Assembly (NCBI GenBank): GCA_964019055.1
Contig: OZ025211.1
Location: forward strand, 11,506,400-11,570,399
DNA length: 64,000 nucleotides
From: Anthopleura xanthogrammica
Lineage: Eukaryota > Cnidaria > Anthozoa > Actiniaria > Actiniidae
Direction: 5' to 3'
Program-made: the position numbers and the translations under genes
Notes under the pieces: model-generated
Databases searched by the model: none
The model's input: only the letters and a program-made list of their open reading frames with translations
What the model was told of the DNA's origin: nothing
Shown here: piece by piece, positions 1 through 11,825 of the stretch
Numbering within the stretch: the first letter of the stretch is position 1
Layout: every line of letters begins with the position of its first letter

Positions 1-101
1 ACGATTTATATCAACACTGGTGGTGACAAATTTCGACTTTTTGCTCAGCTTCTCAAATTCGCCATTTTTTTCCATTGAAGATTTCATATAATAAACAGAA
101 C

Positions 102-180
102 ATTACATGGCCGCTTGGAGATACAAATTTTATCTTCTCGTGCTGATATTAAAATTCGTATCTCCGATCGACCATGTAAT
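102..180. repeat. Short foldback (inverted repeat)
   Basis: Two arms beginning ATTACATGG and ending CCATGTAAT pair across about 79 bp, with GGAGATAC on one arm matching GTATCTCC on the other. It looks like a small non-autonomous terminal-inverted-repeat element. No coding capacity. Confidence 0.55.
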
Positions 181-562
181 ATCCTATATATATATCTAAA
201 ACTATAAAAAAACTTACAATTCGAATATATAATATTTAAAAAAAATTCGAACATATAATGATTGGTAAATCAAAATCTAAGGCCGAGTTTGAGCAACGAA
301 ACCCATGTGCAACGAATCTAACACAAACAAGCACAGCAAGGACTGGTTCTTTGCGCCAGAATCAGCACACATGAGTCAGATACATAAACTGAGTCCAACA
401 ATATCTAAACACACAAGAAATATACTAGGAAATAAAGAAAATAAAACAAAAACACTTCGAAAATAAGCCTAATGGCCAGATAAATAGTAAATATGCATAT
501 GAATGAATAACATAACAATTGGCGATAATGCTCAGAGCTTTATTACACGACTGATTTGGATT

Positions 563-718
563 ATGGCGTCATTAACCTCTACTACCAGAATCCCTTGCAC
601 ACTTTCTTTTGTTCAGTTAATTAGCACCAATTTTCTTACTATTCTCATGAGAAAATACAAATTTGAATAAGAAAGAAAATTTGCGAAACTTTCTGGTAGT
701 GGCAGCCAAATGACGCTA
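563..718. repeat. Foldback element, CTACTACCAGAATCCC family
   Basis: Imperfect terminal inverted repeats: the left arm (563-590) contains GCGTCATT and ACTACCAGAA, and the right arm (691-718) contains TTCTGGTAGT and AATGACGC. The left three quarters recur at 31819-31942 in the same orientation inside the CP1 gene, showing that this is a dispersed family. The rest of 1-1900 holds no gene that I can support. Confidence 0.55.
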
Positions 719-1943
719 TCATGCATACGTCCTATTAGAATTGCTCAAAAGACTGTCGTTTGACTGAACTGAGGCCTCATTGTAGTTGGCTTGTCAAGGT
801 GCAAATGTTTGTTTTTAGATGAGGGTTGTCCAATACTGTCGCATTGATAAGGATCGTCAGTGTGGCTCACGATCCGTGCGATTGGTGAAAATTATTGATA
901 TGCATATAACATGCATATCATTATTCTTAACCCAACAATGAATTTTCGAGCGCTGTCATTGGTTCAAATGGGTCACGTGCAGGGCGGATTATGTTGCGCC
1001 TTACGTTGCGCCTTACGTTGCCAATAGCATTGCGGACTCAAGTTAATTCTTCTGTGGCGAAAACACAGTTAGCCCAAGCGTAGAGTTAGTTGGCTGTGAA
1101 GATTAAAATTTCATATACTTTGAAAATATGCTTGAAGAATGACTTAAATTGCCATATGATTTTGAATACAATCTATACGAATGTTGTTTGGTGGTTGAGA
1201 AACATTTTTGGTAATAAAATTTTAGGGTGAAATTGTGTTTTTGAGGGGTTTTCAGCCGTTTGAAAATTTGCCCCGCTCTCCCTATGTATATATCGTGGGA
1301 AGGTGTACAACAGCGCTTCCTAAATTTCACACCGACACCTACTTTCAGCCCCATATCTCCGCAATTACGTTTCAGCCAAGTTAAGGGATCGTAGCTACAA
1401 TCTATTTAACCAAAATCTGTGCTCGAAACACTCTGTTGTTTTAACAATCATTGATCTAAGTTATCGAACAGTTTTATTGCATACGAGGCATAGCAGGTGG
1501 GCATTGGCAATATCTAATAAACTTTGATGATACATTAAAAATCCCCGCAGCCTTCGTAAGGTGTCCTCTATTTGGATATCTACGTCTCAGCTAGATTAAT
1601 GGATGTTTATCCAACGAAAGGTAATTATTTGAGAATTAGACATCGATTTAAGATTCTCGATCGATTTATTCAATGAGTGATTAAGATTTGACGCTGATTT
1701 TTCGTGAGTTATACAAGCAATACCTAAAATAGATGTATCAAGAATTCAAGGCAATTTATCAAATGGTGATCTTTCTACAGCCCAATATTTTGTATGCCTC
1801 AAATTTTCGGTTCCATTTTAGACGGTCGTCATAACTTTTTTCCTGCCCAAAACATCGCCAGAAAACCGCGACATGCAAGTGCGGTCAGCGGTATTCAATG
1901 GGCGCATTGCGCATGCGTTAATAAGTGTTTACCCGTTTCCAAG

Positions 1944-2105
1944 ATGGCGGTGGGTCCTTCGAAAAGAAATAATCATTCAGTTGGATTTTACAAGGATCTG
2001 CAGAATCTGATTCTGCCAAAAGCTAAAAGAGTGAAACCTGAGGTCAACGTTCTCCCACAACGCTATAAAGTGGAGAGAATAATTTCTCGCCGAGAGGTAA
2101 AAGGG
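1944..2105 (+). CDS. Possible first coding exon of a chromodomain protein (orphan exon)
   Basis: An ATG in the context AAGATGGCG opens 54 codons ending at a strong donor (GGG|GTAAGT). The last residues, RYKVERIISRREVKG, match the start of a chromodomain (Y-x-V-E-x-I...R...K-G), and an intron close to this point would be unremarkable for such genes. The upstream residues are Lys/Arg rich. I searched by eye to 8 kb on the plus strand and did not find the expected continuation (a Y-L-V-K-W type motif). It is therefore either the 5' end of a gene with a very long first intron, or a relic left by duplication or retroposition. Chromodomain proteins read methylated histone tails in the nucleus; nothing more specific can be said. 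Confidence 0.35.
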
Positions 2106-2109
2106 GTAA

Positions 2110-4460
2110 GTAAACTTTGCTGCTATTAAAGGCCCTTTCGCTTGTTTATAAAAAAATCATAACTATAATACAAACTAAATCATAGCTTCAGTGATACAGT
2201 GAGAAGTTTGAAGTATTCCTACAGAAAAACCGCTGATTCATTCGCGGGCTTAGGGACCTTCCTGCGATGGTACATACATTTGGGCGCTATTTTCTGGGAG
2301 TCCCACTGGATATTGGGACAAAATATGCTATTGTGTGCCCCGATCGAGAGTTGCTCTTCAAAATGGCGTTTCAGCTACGAGATTTGGCTTATTCTTTGCG
2401 AAGATATCAAGCCCCGAATTCAGGGCATTTTGCGAACTTTAACGGGGAAACATGGAGGTATTTTTAAGCTGTTTAACTGCTGTTATTGTTCAGCAATCGA
2501 AAGGAAACACATTTGTTTCTTTTGTCGTCTATTCTCTGTTTCGGCGAATTACAAACTAATTTAACTTTCGTTTATTTTTCCGTTCTCATACAAACCTCTG
2601 CTTTCAGTGCGATTTCTCTAGGAGTCATTTTGAAATTTAAAAAGGAAACCTCAAATTTAGATTAATGTAATATTTTTCTTGCAGGTTATACTGTCCTATA
2701 AATGAATTACAAATTGGGATGCACACATTTTTGATCCGCCAACACACAGGCTATATTTTAGACACTTTTTGTTATAAACCCATACATTTCTTATAACTTT
2801 TCGCCGGCCGTATTTTGTTCTAAGCCGGGTTAAGCTTGCGTGACATGGGTAGCGGCGCGGTTTTCTGGCGATGATTTGTCATTCAAATTTGTACACAAGC
2901 TATACCTGTAATAGGTAATAAGATTATGAAACAGAATCTTAAATGTTTTCTATCTAGGTTAACTCTGACAGTTATTATAGATGGCTTGTCAAATGTATTC
3001 CTTTAGTAACAAATGACACTTAATACGTATAAGTGATATGCACATATTTATGTATGTATGTAAGGGCCAATTTACATGGTACAAATTTTGCTCGCAACTG
3101 TGGCATGTAATCTGTTTATACCACGCTTACAACACGAATTGCGTCGTGTAAATCAACCTACAACTTGCTCACAACAGTTGTGCGCAAGTTGTAGGGCGCA
3201 TTTCTTCCAAAAATTTCTTTATATTGCCGAAAGGTAGGAACGTTGTATATGATGCATTATTCTATTTTACTTTAGACTCTTATTTGTTCTCTCACATAAA
3301 TTATAATCTTACATATAACTAGGTGATACAAGAAAATGTAACTAGCCAATCAGCGCGAAGCTAACAAGCTCAAGTTGTTAGCATAACCCATGACGGGAAA
3401 AAATTGCGCACCAATGACTGCCTTAGTAGGGTAGGACACGGCTAATGTTTTTCGGTATAAACAAAATTGGAACTAGAATTCAAATTTCTCTCATTACAAA
3501 CGCAGGATCCAGTGTTTCTAAAATACTGAAAAGTTATTATCAATAAAATTATTTTTTCTTTCAAATTCGAGAGCTAGAACGAGCTTCGAGAAAATGTTCA
3601 GGCTCCCCTCCCTTGATTTGATAATTGGATGCGGGTTTTACTTTGTCAAAGAAGCTCGTGAACACGAAGTTTATAGAAAAACTAAAACGAAGTTTTAGCC
3701 GTAGCATCTCAATATTAGCCATGTTCCTCTAAGAGTTCTAGCGACGCGAGTTGTGCTGCTCTAATCGAGTAAGTTTGAGTTGCTGACAAATAATTCAGCT
3801 GATATGAATTCTCATAATACTCAATAATAAAACTGAAATGTGGAGAATCCTATTCGACGCAGCGAGCTCCCTTTGCATTTGAAGGGAACTTAACTAAATT
3901 CTAATACTAGTTACATGTTCGTATAGATGCTAAGCTTCTGTGAATATTATACGGTATGCCTTATTTTGACCGGCCGCTTTATAACATGTTCCATGAATTA
4001 ACATATTCAAACAGTATTTTTTAACAGTTATCACTTTAATTCTAGAAATAGAAAGCTTTCGAATATCTTCATACGTGTAGAAATACATAATGCGAATGTT
4101 TCAGTAGCTGCAAGCTTTTCAACACTTGTCTTTTTTTGAATTCTTTTAAATTTACTGAAGAAGCGAACGAGAGTTGTTGGGTTTCCCTTCGGTTTGTTTA
4201 TATTCTCGCACAATGACGCATTGTAAAAATGCACGGGCTAAAAGCTTACAAAAGGCTAATAATTTTGGAGGGATTGCATGCAGGCCTGGTCGCAAATACT
4301 TTACCTAGAACTTACATATACAATTATTTTGATAATAATATTGTTGCTTCTACGTTGATTTTATTACTATGAAATCCCAAACTTTCGGGTCATTGACCCA
4401 TCGTCAGGGGGAGTGAAAAGATTAAACGTTCCAGCTACGCAAAATTCAAGATAACATCCA
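2110..4460. other. Stretch without recognisable gene
   Basis: AT-rich DNA with no open frame I can tie to a protein family and no splice-linked exon chain. A weak candidate exon near 2371-2465 is discussed under rejected items. No complete mobile element was recognised here. Confidence 0.4.
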
Positions 4461-4465
4461 TAACT

Positions 4466-4752
4466 CCCGGGGGGGGGGGGGGAGGGGGTACTCCCTATAA
4501 TTGACTATACGGGGAAGCTCCGCCCGAAAGAGGTACGTTTTTCAGGCAGGTATAGAAAAGGGGTGAGAATTTGTGAATTTTGGCATAAAAAGGGGTAGCT
4601 TTTCTTCAAAAGTATATGAAAGGGGTACCTTTTCAGGCAAAAAAGTATATAAAAGGGGTAACTTTTTGCTGAAATTTGGTATATTAAAGGGTAAGGGGTC
4701 GAGAGTCCGGGCGGAGCATCCGCGTATGAAACGACCCGAAGTACCCCCCGGG
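4466..4752. mobile_element. Non-autonomous hAT-like element with 8-bp TSD (copy 1)
   Basis: The element begins CCCGGGGG...GGTACT and ends AGTACCCCCCGGG, so its ends are inverted repeats. It is bracketed by a perfect 8-bp direct duplication, CCATAACT, at 4458-4465 and 4753-4760; an 8-bp target duplication is characteristic of hAT transposons. Inside are about five degenerate 30-36 bp units, each carrying a GTATA-x-AAAGGGGTA core. There is no transposase frame, so movement would need an enzyme supplied elsewhere. Confidence 0.8.
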
Positions 4753-5167
4753 CCATAACTATGGAATCGCGTGTGGAATAATAACAAACGACGTGTGGCT
4801 ATTTAATTACAACTATATTCTTACATATATTTCTACCAATGTAAACATCAGTTTGGTGATCTATGTGTTTGTATCAGCCGAACCTGTGGAAATTAGTCTG
4901 TCAGTGGTCATCAAAAACAGTAGTATGCCTGATATTGATGTTATCGCTAATCACAACTGCAAGTAAAGCAGTGACGCAGCTCAACGGGGTCGAAATGAAA
5001 AGCATGCCGATTGAATCAGGAAGAGGAATATGAAATTTAAAAAATATATATATAAAAATCATAAATCGTTTCTAAAAGTTGAACTAAGTAAAGTAAAGTA
5101 AAACTAAGGAAGAACATATTGTCTATGGTTAATAGAATTAACGAGATAAGAAAAGAAAGGGAAGAGA

Positions 5168-5431
5168 TCCGGGGGTACTCCCTATAATTGACTATACGGG
5201 GATGCTCCGCTCGAAAGGGGTACTTTTTTCAAGCCGCACGTATAGAAAAGGGGTGGAAATTTGTGAGTTTTGGTATAAAAAGGGGTAGATTTACTTCAAA
5301 AGTATATGAAAGGGGTACCTTTTCAGGCAAAAAGGTATAAAAAAGGGGTAATTTTTTGCTGAAATTGGGTATAGAAAAGGGTAAGGGGTTTAGAGTCCAG
5401 GCGAAGCATCCCCATATGAAACGACCCCGGG
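5168..5431. mobile_element. Non-autonomous hAT-like element with 8-bp TSD (copy 2)
   Basis: Second copy of the 4.5-kb element in the same orientation, sharing the GGGGGTACTCCCTATAATTG start, the internal AAAGGGGTA units and the ACGACCC...CCGGG end. It is flanked by its own perfect duplication GGAAGAGA (5160-5167 and 5432-5439). Different duplications at the two copies show independent insertions, not a segmental duplication. Confidence 0.8.
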
Positions 5432-5939
5432 GGAAGAGAAGCCTTTAGAAATATGCATGGGAACCTATAAGTCGGTATTGGCATTTTTTTTTTTTTTTTA
5501 ATATTCCGCTTTGTCTTTCGTCACGAATGGCTGCAGAAAAAGAAAATTGTATATGTCAATTATGTTCTCATGGATTATCATGGATTATGAAAAAATAGCA
5601 AAAATATGTATTTAGAAAGTTTGTGCTGTCAACAAATTTCCGATAATTATCAACTACAATACAGTCTTAGAATTTTCATTTTAAAGCCGTTCTAATTCTT
5701 TCATATTTCGCCAGGTGGATATGCTCTTTACCCTTTTTTCGTGCTATATAATATTCAATCTTTTCATAGTACCTCACATAAGCCTTGTATCCATTTATCG
5801 CGGTTACCGGTATTCTAAGAGGAACCGCTTTTTTTCCTATTATTCTGTACTATCGGGAGTTTTGAGTTTTCCACCTGCAACCAACACAAATATTCGTAAA
5901 AATGTGAGAAACTAGTGTCTATGAATTTGCTTCCAATGT

Positions 5940-6060
5940 TAGGCCCGGTTTAGACGTCGAAGTTCGCATGTACCGAAGCTAATGCAAATGAGCAAAATTT
6001 TTTTAATTCATTTACATTAGATTCGGCACATGTGAAATTTTACCTCTAAACCGCGCCTTA
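5940..6060. repeat. Small TIR element (TTAGGCCCGGTTTAGACGTCG)
   Basis: About 120 bp with inverted ends: AGGCCCGGTTTAGA on the left, TCTAAACCGCGCCT on the right, bounded by TA. Two other elements with related ends occur at 17799-17923 and 61098-61336. Non-coding. Confidence 0.6.
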
Positions 6061-6289
6061 GCGATGTACAAATTCGCTTAATAGAAAATGTTCCGATTGT
6101 TCGAGCAATAATTGTGTATGTTAACCTGGAATTCGTCTAACGACTTGTCTAAGTATATCTGTCTGAAAGTTTGCGTGCTATCAAAAATTAGTATGCTATT
6201 ATTTCAATTAATGCACGTACACATGCAGACACGTTGCAAAACATCATGAAGATTCTTAATTGCGCGCCCCCTTTAGTTGAGCAACTTTT

Positions 6290-6665
6290 CACTGAAGGTG
6301 ACCGATTACTTTTGAACGTTCAATTTGAGCCCACGATGTCCGCCGCAAAAAAATCGCTCAAAACCGTTTAACAATCTTCAAGATTTTATTGAGAAACCAT
6401 AGATGTTTTGAACTTGAATAGGGCAAAAACCCCAAATTTTGCACGGGACTTTATATTTTTCTTTGAATTTCCTAAAACAACAGGTAAAAAGCAATCTTTT
6501 GAGAAAGTTTGAGGAAAATGTAATTATTAGAACTTATAGAAAAAGCGTTTCATGTGTTTTTGTTTTTGTAGTTTGAGTACGATTTTCGGTTGATTTAGTT
6601 AGTCTTCAAAAATAATGTTTAAAGTAAATGTCCTGAGAAAATTGCTTCCAGAACTTCTTTAATTT
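6290..6665 (+). repeat. Truncated copy of the GGTGACTGACTACTTT element
   Basis: This stretch aligns over most of its length with 15569-16009: shared blocks include CTTTTGAACGTTCAATTTGAG, ACCCC...TTTTGCACGGGACT and GTTTGAGTACGATTTTCGGTTG. The left end GGTGACCGATTACTTT is kept, but the right terminal repeat is missing. Non-coding. Confidence 0.65.
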
Positions 6666-7461
6666 TTTAGTTATGAATTTTTTTGTGCAAAGCTTGATTT
6701 CCGCCAAGGCTCAATACAAAATGGCGGCCGTTGCCTGGACACCGAATTGTCGGTGTTGGAATATATTATGAATTTCTCTTTTACCAATTTAAACATTGCG
6801 AATATTTCTAAAACAACTTTTGATGTCATGGCAATATATTGGTTTTGATATCCTGTAGTATTCTCGTAGTGAAAAGCTAAGAAAAGATAAGAAAAGAAAA
6901 GAAAAGAAAACAACACCCGAAATCTCCCCTGGACATACTTTATGTATCCCTTTGAACGACGTTGCATAACATGACACAAAATAAAACGAATGTTATAATA
7001 ATGATATCTGGTTTATTAATTCCGCTTGCAGTATGAACTGAATTACAGGAAGTTGCTCAATATACACATTATTACAGTAAGTAAGGTGTTTCTGCTTAAA
7101 AAGAACGTTAAAATGTTTTCAACATTCAAAGCTCAGTGCAAATGACGGCTACCGTTAGCTGGATACCGAATAGTCGGCATCGCAATATTTCTCTACATTT
7201 GCTTAATTTTTGCAAATGTGGATTTTTCGTGAAGTCATATATTTTACTTCTTAGATCAATGATATTTTTCTCCTAGAGTGCTTCTTGGATTAAATTGATC
7301 GAGAATATCCAAGAAACAAGAAACTAATGTTTCTCTGATGTGCAGATTTAATACCAATAAAAAACATCCCATGCTCGTAGTCAGATTCTGTTTGCTACGT
7401 GTATTTTTTGTTTTCGGAATGACATTATCATAATCAGTTATTGCATATGCCGCCAATTTCC

Positions 7462-7547
7462 CATAAATACGCCCCATTTCATAATATCACAATCAGTTCA
7501 GCCCAACGTTTGAAGATTTGACTATCTCAAGAACATCAAGCAAGCAG
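7462..7547 (+). promoter_or_regulatory. Putative promoter and 5' UTR exon of the TNF-like gene
   Basis: A TATA-like CCCATAAATA (about 7460-7469) is followed some 30 bp later by AATCAGTTCAG, a plausible initiator, and then by a non-coding exon ending at AAGCAG|GTAAGCG (donor 7548). A matching acceptor (TGTTTAAAG) lies just before the ATG at 8057. This is positional inference only; no transcript data are available. Confidence 0.3.
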
Positions 7548-7839
7548 GTAAGCGAGAGTTATATCAAGCCTTTAATCGTCACAATCCCAAGGTCTGTATA
7601 AACTTTTTGTCGATATAACAAATTTATTGAAGAAACTTTGCTTTTTATTTCTATACAATAGTCTGTGCAGTTAAAATTGGTATTTATTCCTCTGAAATTC
7701 AAGAAACGAATATCTCATGTCGTCGGGACAGCTACTCACCGCTGGGATCTCGAGTTCGATTTCTAGACTCTGCATCACAATTTCTGAATTTCTCCCTTGT
7801 TAGAGTGTTTTCCCCAGGATTCTTCTGTTTTCCGCTCCC

Positions 7840-7930
7840 TACAAAAGACGCTTGATTCCTGACTTAGATCAGCCCAAGGAGTTGTTTCAGGGTTGGATCT
7901 AGTTAGCCGTGCCCAGACTTAGATAAGCCC
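7840..7930. repeat. Dispersed minisatellite unit (GATCAGCCCAGAGGTTGTTTC)
   Basis: Carries the motifs AGATCAGCCCAAGGAGTTGTTTC and GTTAGCCGTGCCC, which recur at 10155-10350 (three units) and 49255-49350 (two units) with spacing of roughly 60-80 bp. A poly-C run follows at 7987-8002. Confidence 0.5.
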
Positions 7931-8056
7931 AGAGGCTGTTTCCCAAAAAAAGAAGAGAAAAGAAAATTTCAATTAAAACAAAAATACCCCCCCCCCCCCC
8001 CCCAAGGCAATCATTAACATATATCGTCTGTTTAAAGCTCAAGAAAGTTTTCAAGA

Positions 8057-9271
8057 ATGAATACCATATTTCTGGTCGGTTTTGTTGCACTGGCTATGTT
8101 CTCTTTGGTAAGTTGTGTTCACTTTAAGAAAGACATGACATCTGTGTTTTCGGTCATAGATTAAACGTACTTTTGAACAAAAACCTTCTTGCTCCCGCAT
8201 CTTTGCTTACATTATTGTTGTTGTTATTGACATTTTCTCTGCATATTCGCCCGTGGTACACACCCGTACAGACGGACGGACAGAAAAGACGTAATCAAGC
8301 CATAAAAAATCAACTCGATGGGTTAACTATTTTCTTAAGTGTGGTGCTCCGCTCGCGCGGGCCGAAGCGGGAACTGCGCTGAAATTTCTGAGAAGAAGCT
8401 GCTCTAAAGATAGCGGCCGTAGCTCAGATAACCACGTAAAGTCAGTCATGTCTGATTCAGAGACGTCAAACATAGAGGGCTACAAGTCTATCAGTGCTTA
8501 ATGTTCTTGTATGTTTGAACTCTTAGTGTGAAGGAACAACGCCTTCAATCAATGTACAGGGACTTGACATCAACACAAAGCGTAATGTTGGGAAAGGCCA
8601 AGGTAATGTATATTTTCTTTTCTTCCAAAATGTTAGGCAAAACGTATTCTAAGGATTTGATCTTGGATTCTGTTGTTATTTCAATCTACAAGGCAGGGAT
8701 AATCTATTTTACAACTAATTCGGAGCGAATTTTTCCTCACAAGCCGCTTGTAGCTTCTAGTATACACACGAGCCTTTAGGCGTGTGCTTATACAAAGAAA
8801 ATACAAGTGACGAGTGGGATAACGACGGTGTGCCACGAGAAAACAGTGTATAACCATTTTATCCCACACCATAGAAAATACAAATGTGTAGATTCAAAGT
8901 GCCCTTTATGAAATTATTTTGTTATAGCTATAAAGATATTCGGCTCACCAAGCTCAAACCAAAACGGCCATCTACTTGGGGGCGTGCAGTTCGTGGACAA
9001 CCAAATTGTCATCCAAGAGCCAGGTCTTTATTTCATCTACACCACGCTCCGTCTTTACGGATACGAACAACGATTCTCCCTCACCATCAACTCGAAGGAT
9101 GTTTTCTACGCCGTTCCTGTTGGTAGCGGTGGTAGCAGCATTTCGGGCACCTATTGTGTCAAGAAAGGAGACAAGATTGGTTTGAAAGCTCAAGATAATG
9201 TCCTTATCTATGTCTCAAATGCACATGATAACTTTGGCGCATTCAAAATCATTGCAACTGAAACGTGCTAA
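8057..9271 (+). CDS. Small secreted TNF-like (jelly-roll) protein, three exons
   Basis: Exons 8057-8107, 8527-8602 and 8928-9271 splice with phases 0 and 1 and encode 156 residues. Residues 1-17 form a hydrophobic signal peptide encoded alone by exon 1. A short linker follows, then from about residue 44 a TNF-type jelly-roll. EPGLYFIYTTLRLYG (73-87) corresponds to the conserved GLYfvYsqv strand, and FGAFKI (145-150) is the classic terminal TNF-homology strand. Three cysteines are present: one at the mature N-terminus, one in GTYC and one as the last residue. Canonical TNF ligands are type II membrane proteins; this one instead looks directly secreted, with almost no stalk. A C1q-type jelly-roll is the alternative, but the FGAFKI ending favours TNF. 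It probably acts extracellularly as a trimeric ligand or lectin-like factor; the receptor is unknown. Confidence 0.8.
8252..8385 (-). repeat. Dispersed repeat GTGGTACAC...GGTGCTCCGC
   Basis: Lies in intron 1 of the TNF-like gene. Its sequence (AATCAAGCCATAAAAAATCAAC, CTTAAGTGTGGTGCTCCGC) matches the reverse complement of two adjacent copies at 52280-52460, next to the cationic peptide exon. Non-coding. Confidence 0.6.
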
Positions 9272-9452
9272 GTGAGAACGTAATCTTTTAGACTAAAGTC
9301 AAAACATTTAGGAGACAAGATTTGCTTAAAAGTTTATGATTAGATGGAGATTTATCAACTTCGGTGGGTTTAAGATAATAGCAACTAAAACATTAAATGA
9401 AAACTAGAATCAGCTGAATCGTGTAAACGGGTAAAGCTTTTAAAATAATAAC

Positions 9453-9458
9453 AATAAA
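9453..9458 (+). terminator. Candidate poly(A) signal AATAAA of the TNF-like gene
   Basis: First canonical AATAAA downstream of the stop at 9271, giving a 3' UTR of about 200 nt. Confidence 0.35.
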
Positions 9459-10154
9459 AAAGTTGGTTGAAAGGCTGAGGTAGATTTCACTTATTTAATG
9501 AGTTTTTGTTCATGATCAGATCTTTTTGTCAAGGTCTTTCGCCGAATGATACGTCATTTTGGTTATGGAGCGAACTTGAAATTTTTGCGGCAATCTTGTG
9601 ACGTCATTTTCCCGCCAATAGCCTAAAATCCGAAAAAGTAAAAACACACGATATTGAAGAATAATGATGTGTTTTATGGCCAAATTTCAAGAACTTTGAT
9701 ATTAAAATAGGGCTGCAGGGCGGTTTTGGGGTGGGAAGATAAACGGGCAAAACAGAAGGAATTAGACGCACAAAGTGCGTTTACTTGTGCTACAGACAAA
9801 GTGTTTGCGCAAATGACTTTTAGGCCTGTAGCCTGAGGAAAGAAGGAAAGCGAACTCGGAGATGAAATTTGTCATTTTCCAACTTGTGTGTTGTGTGTTC
9901 GCTAATTTTGCTATTCTTTGTCCATCATTGATTATTTTCTTGAAGAAATCATTATGCAAATCCGGCTTTTCAGTGTGAATGATTTTTTCACATGGTGCGT
10001 GCGTTGCCTCGTTTTCATGACAGATTCTCGACGTTGACGATAGACTCTTAGAAAATCTAAACCTAGACTCGCCAAAAGCAATTACAGCCATTCTGGTTAA
10101 ACTGAAAAAGACAGCCCTTAATTATCAGATAATTAAGTCAGCAACAAAAGTCCA

Positions 10155-10350
10155 TAACCCGAGCCTTGACTTACATCAGGCCAGAGGTCGTTTCAAAGGG
10201 ATCTCCGAGTTAGCCATGCTCTGGCCTAGATCAGCCAAGTGGTTGTGAATTGATCAGTTCAGAGGTTGTTTCAGGGTTCAGTCTGTGAGTTAGCCGTGCC
10301 CTGACCGCTTTGATCAGCCCAGAGGTTGTTTCAGGATTCAATCCTGACCT
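10155..10350. repeat. Minisatellite, three units of a dispersed repeat
   Basis: The core AGAGGTTGTTTCAGGGTTC and GAGTTAGCCGTGCCCTGAC recur at 60-80 bp spacing; the same core is at 7866 and 49255. The surrounding 9.5-12.7 kb region has no gene I can support. Confidence 0.55.
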
Positions 10351-10672
10351 TTATTATCTCAGAGACTGTGTCCGGTCTTGCACTTTGGAATTCTATGATT
10401 CAAAAAATCTCACAATGTAACCTTTATCTGATCCTCTTAGATCCATCTTTCACTGCCAGCACTAAAAACGATGTAGTATGTCACAGCATTCATATATCTA
10501 TTTATGCACAATGCCATTAAGGCCTCTTAACCGGCTTTTTAGCCAACAAAGCTATTCTTACCAGTAGAAATAAAGTTGTTTGGAAAATGTACATATTTTT
10601 TTTGAGCCCAGAATATGGTTGTTTACTAAATCCTGTCAACCATCATATCAGACTCGTTTTCATTCTGGATAA

Positions 10673-11395
10673 GTCATATCAAGAAATATGGGGCATGAAC
10701 CTGATCTCATATGCGCAATGATGCGTTTCAACTTACAAAATGGCCGCCGAATCTTATAGGAAATGTATGGGGAATATAGCAATTCCTTTATTTACGGCGA
10801 ACAGGTGTTTTATCTAGTATTTGCTCGACTGGCTCTAAAAACCTACCCTGCAAACTACTAAATAAACGTAATATCAATCTCGAGTCAAGCGACAAAATAG
10901 TTTCCAGACTACTTGCCTTGGAAAGCTCTAAATTCCATGATCTTGAATACATTGTCTTTAAACCTGGCCAGACTTGAGCTCAAAATCATTCCATTTGAAG
11001 TCGAAATACTCTACGAAGTCAAGGTGCGCGACTCGATATCTCCAAACGAATGTTTAATAAATCCAAAACAAGTTTGAAGTTAGCTTAAATTTTATCCGAT
11101 TTGATGCCATTTTAGCTCGTTGCTTTCAATTAAAAATGGCAAGAAACCACAGAGAGCTGCACCAAACACTTCGAAACAGTCACAATATCGCCATTTTGTT
11201 TTTAAAAGCTCCCATTGACTGTTGGGGTACAATAAGGAAGCCCAAAGTCATGATTTGCGTTTAAAACGGTTTCAAACTTGTTTCTTGATCTTCATCGGCT
11301 CCCTGTGGCGAGGTGTTCTCCACGAAAAAAATAATAGTTGTTTTTTCAACCGTCAACTAACTATTTTTTGGCAAAAATTATTTTCCAACATCAAT
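10673..11395 (+). repeat. 720-bp dispersed non-coding repeat (copy 1)
   Basis: The whole stretch aligns with the reverse complement of 55465-56195. Shared blocks run from ATATTTCTGGCAATG-like and GGAAATGTATGGGGAATAT near one end, through CCACAGAGA, to AATAATAGTTGTTTTTTC at the other. A partial third copy is at 23765-23965. No open frame is conserved between copies. It may be a long non-autonomous DNA element or a retrotransposon remnant. Confidence 0.7.
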
Positions 11396-11825
11396 ATTTG
11401 AATATGAAGATGATCTTGATATTGATATTTGAATATGAGATGATCGATGGTTGGATGACATAACGGTCAGAACCTCGAGATAAGCCGTTATTTGAGTTTA
11501 TACAATATGATGTTACTGAAGGCTTGCAAACACATCCCAAGAATATAAGCATCATCATCATCATCAATATTTTTGTTCATTAATTATATATCATTTGGTA
11601 ATCACTACCAAATCCTGAAACCTGATTAGTCAAAAATGGTGCAAAATAGGCATAACTGCACTATTTTGGATAGTGAACGTTGTGAGTGAGCGTTGTTTGC
11701 ATAGCATATTGAATGTGTGTGTGTGAGTGAAAAGTGAGTAGACAATAAAGTAAATGTATGGATAGAAAACCCCAGCCTTGACTTGAATCTATTGTTCTGT
11801 GGCAATTCAAGCGCATTAGGGAAAG

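Noticed and set aside
2371..2465. Possible first exon MAFQLRDLAYSLRRYQ... with donor AG|GTATTT
   Set aside because: The ATG context is good, but there is no family match, no partner exon and only a moderate donor; chance is as likely.
6671..7477. Minus-strand hydrophobic frames of 60-100 residues
   Set aside because: Overlap AT-rich and AAGAA-repeat sequence, no conserved motif, not linked by splice sites.
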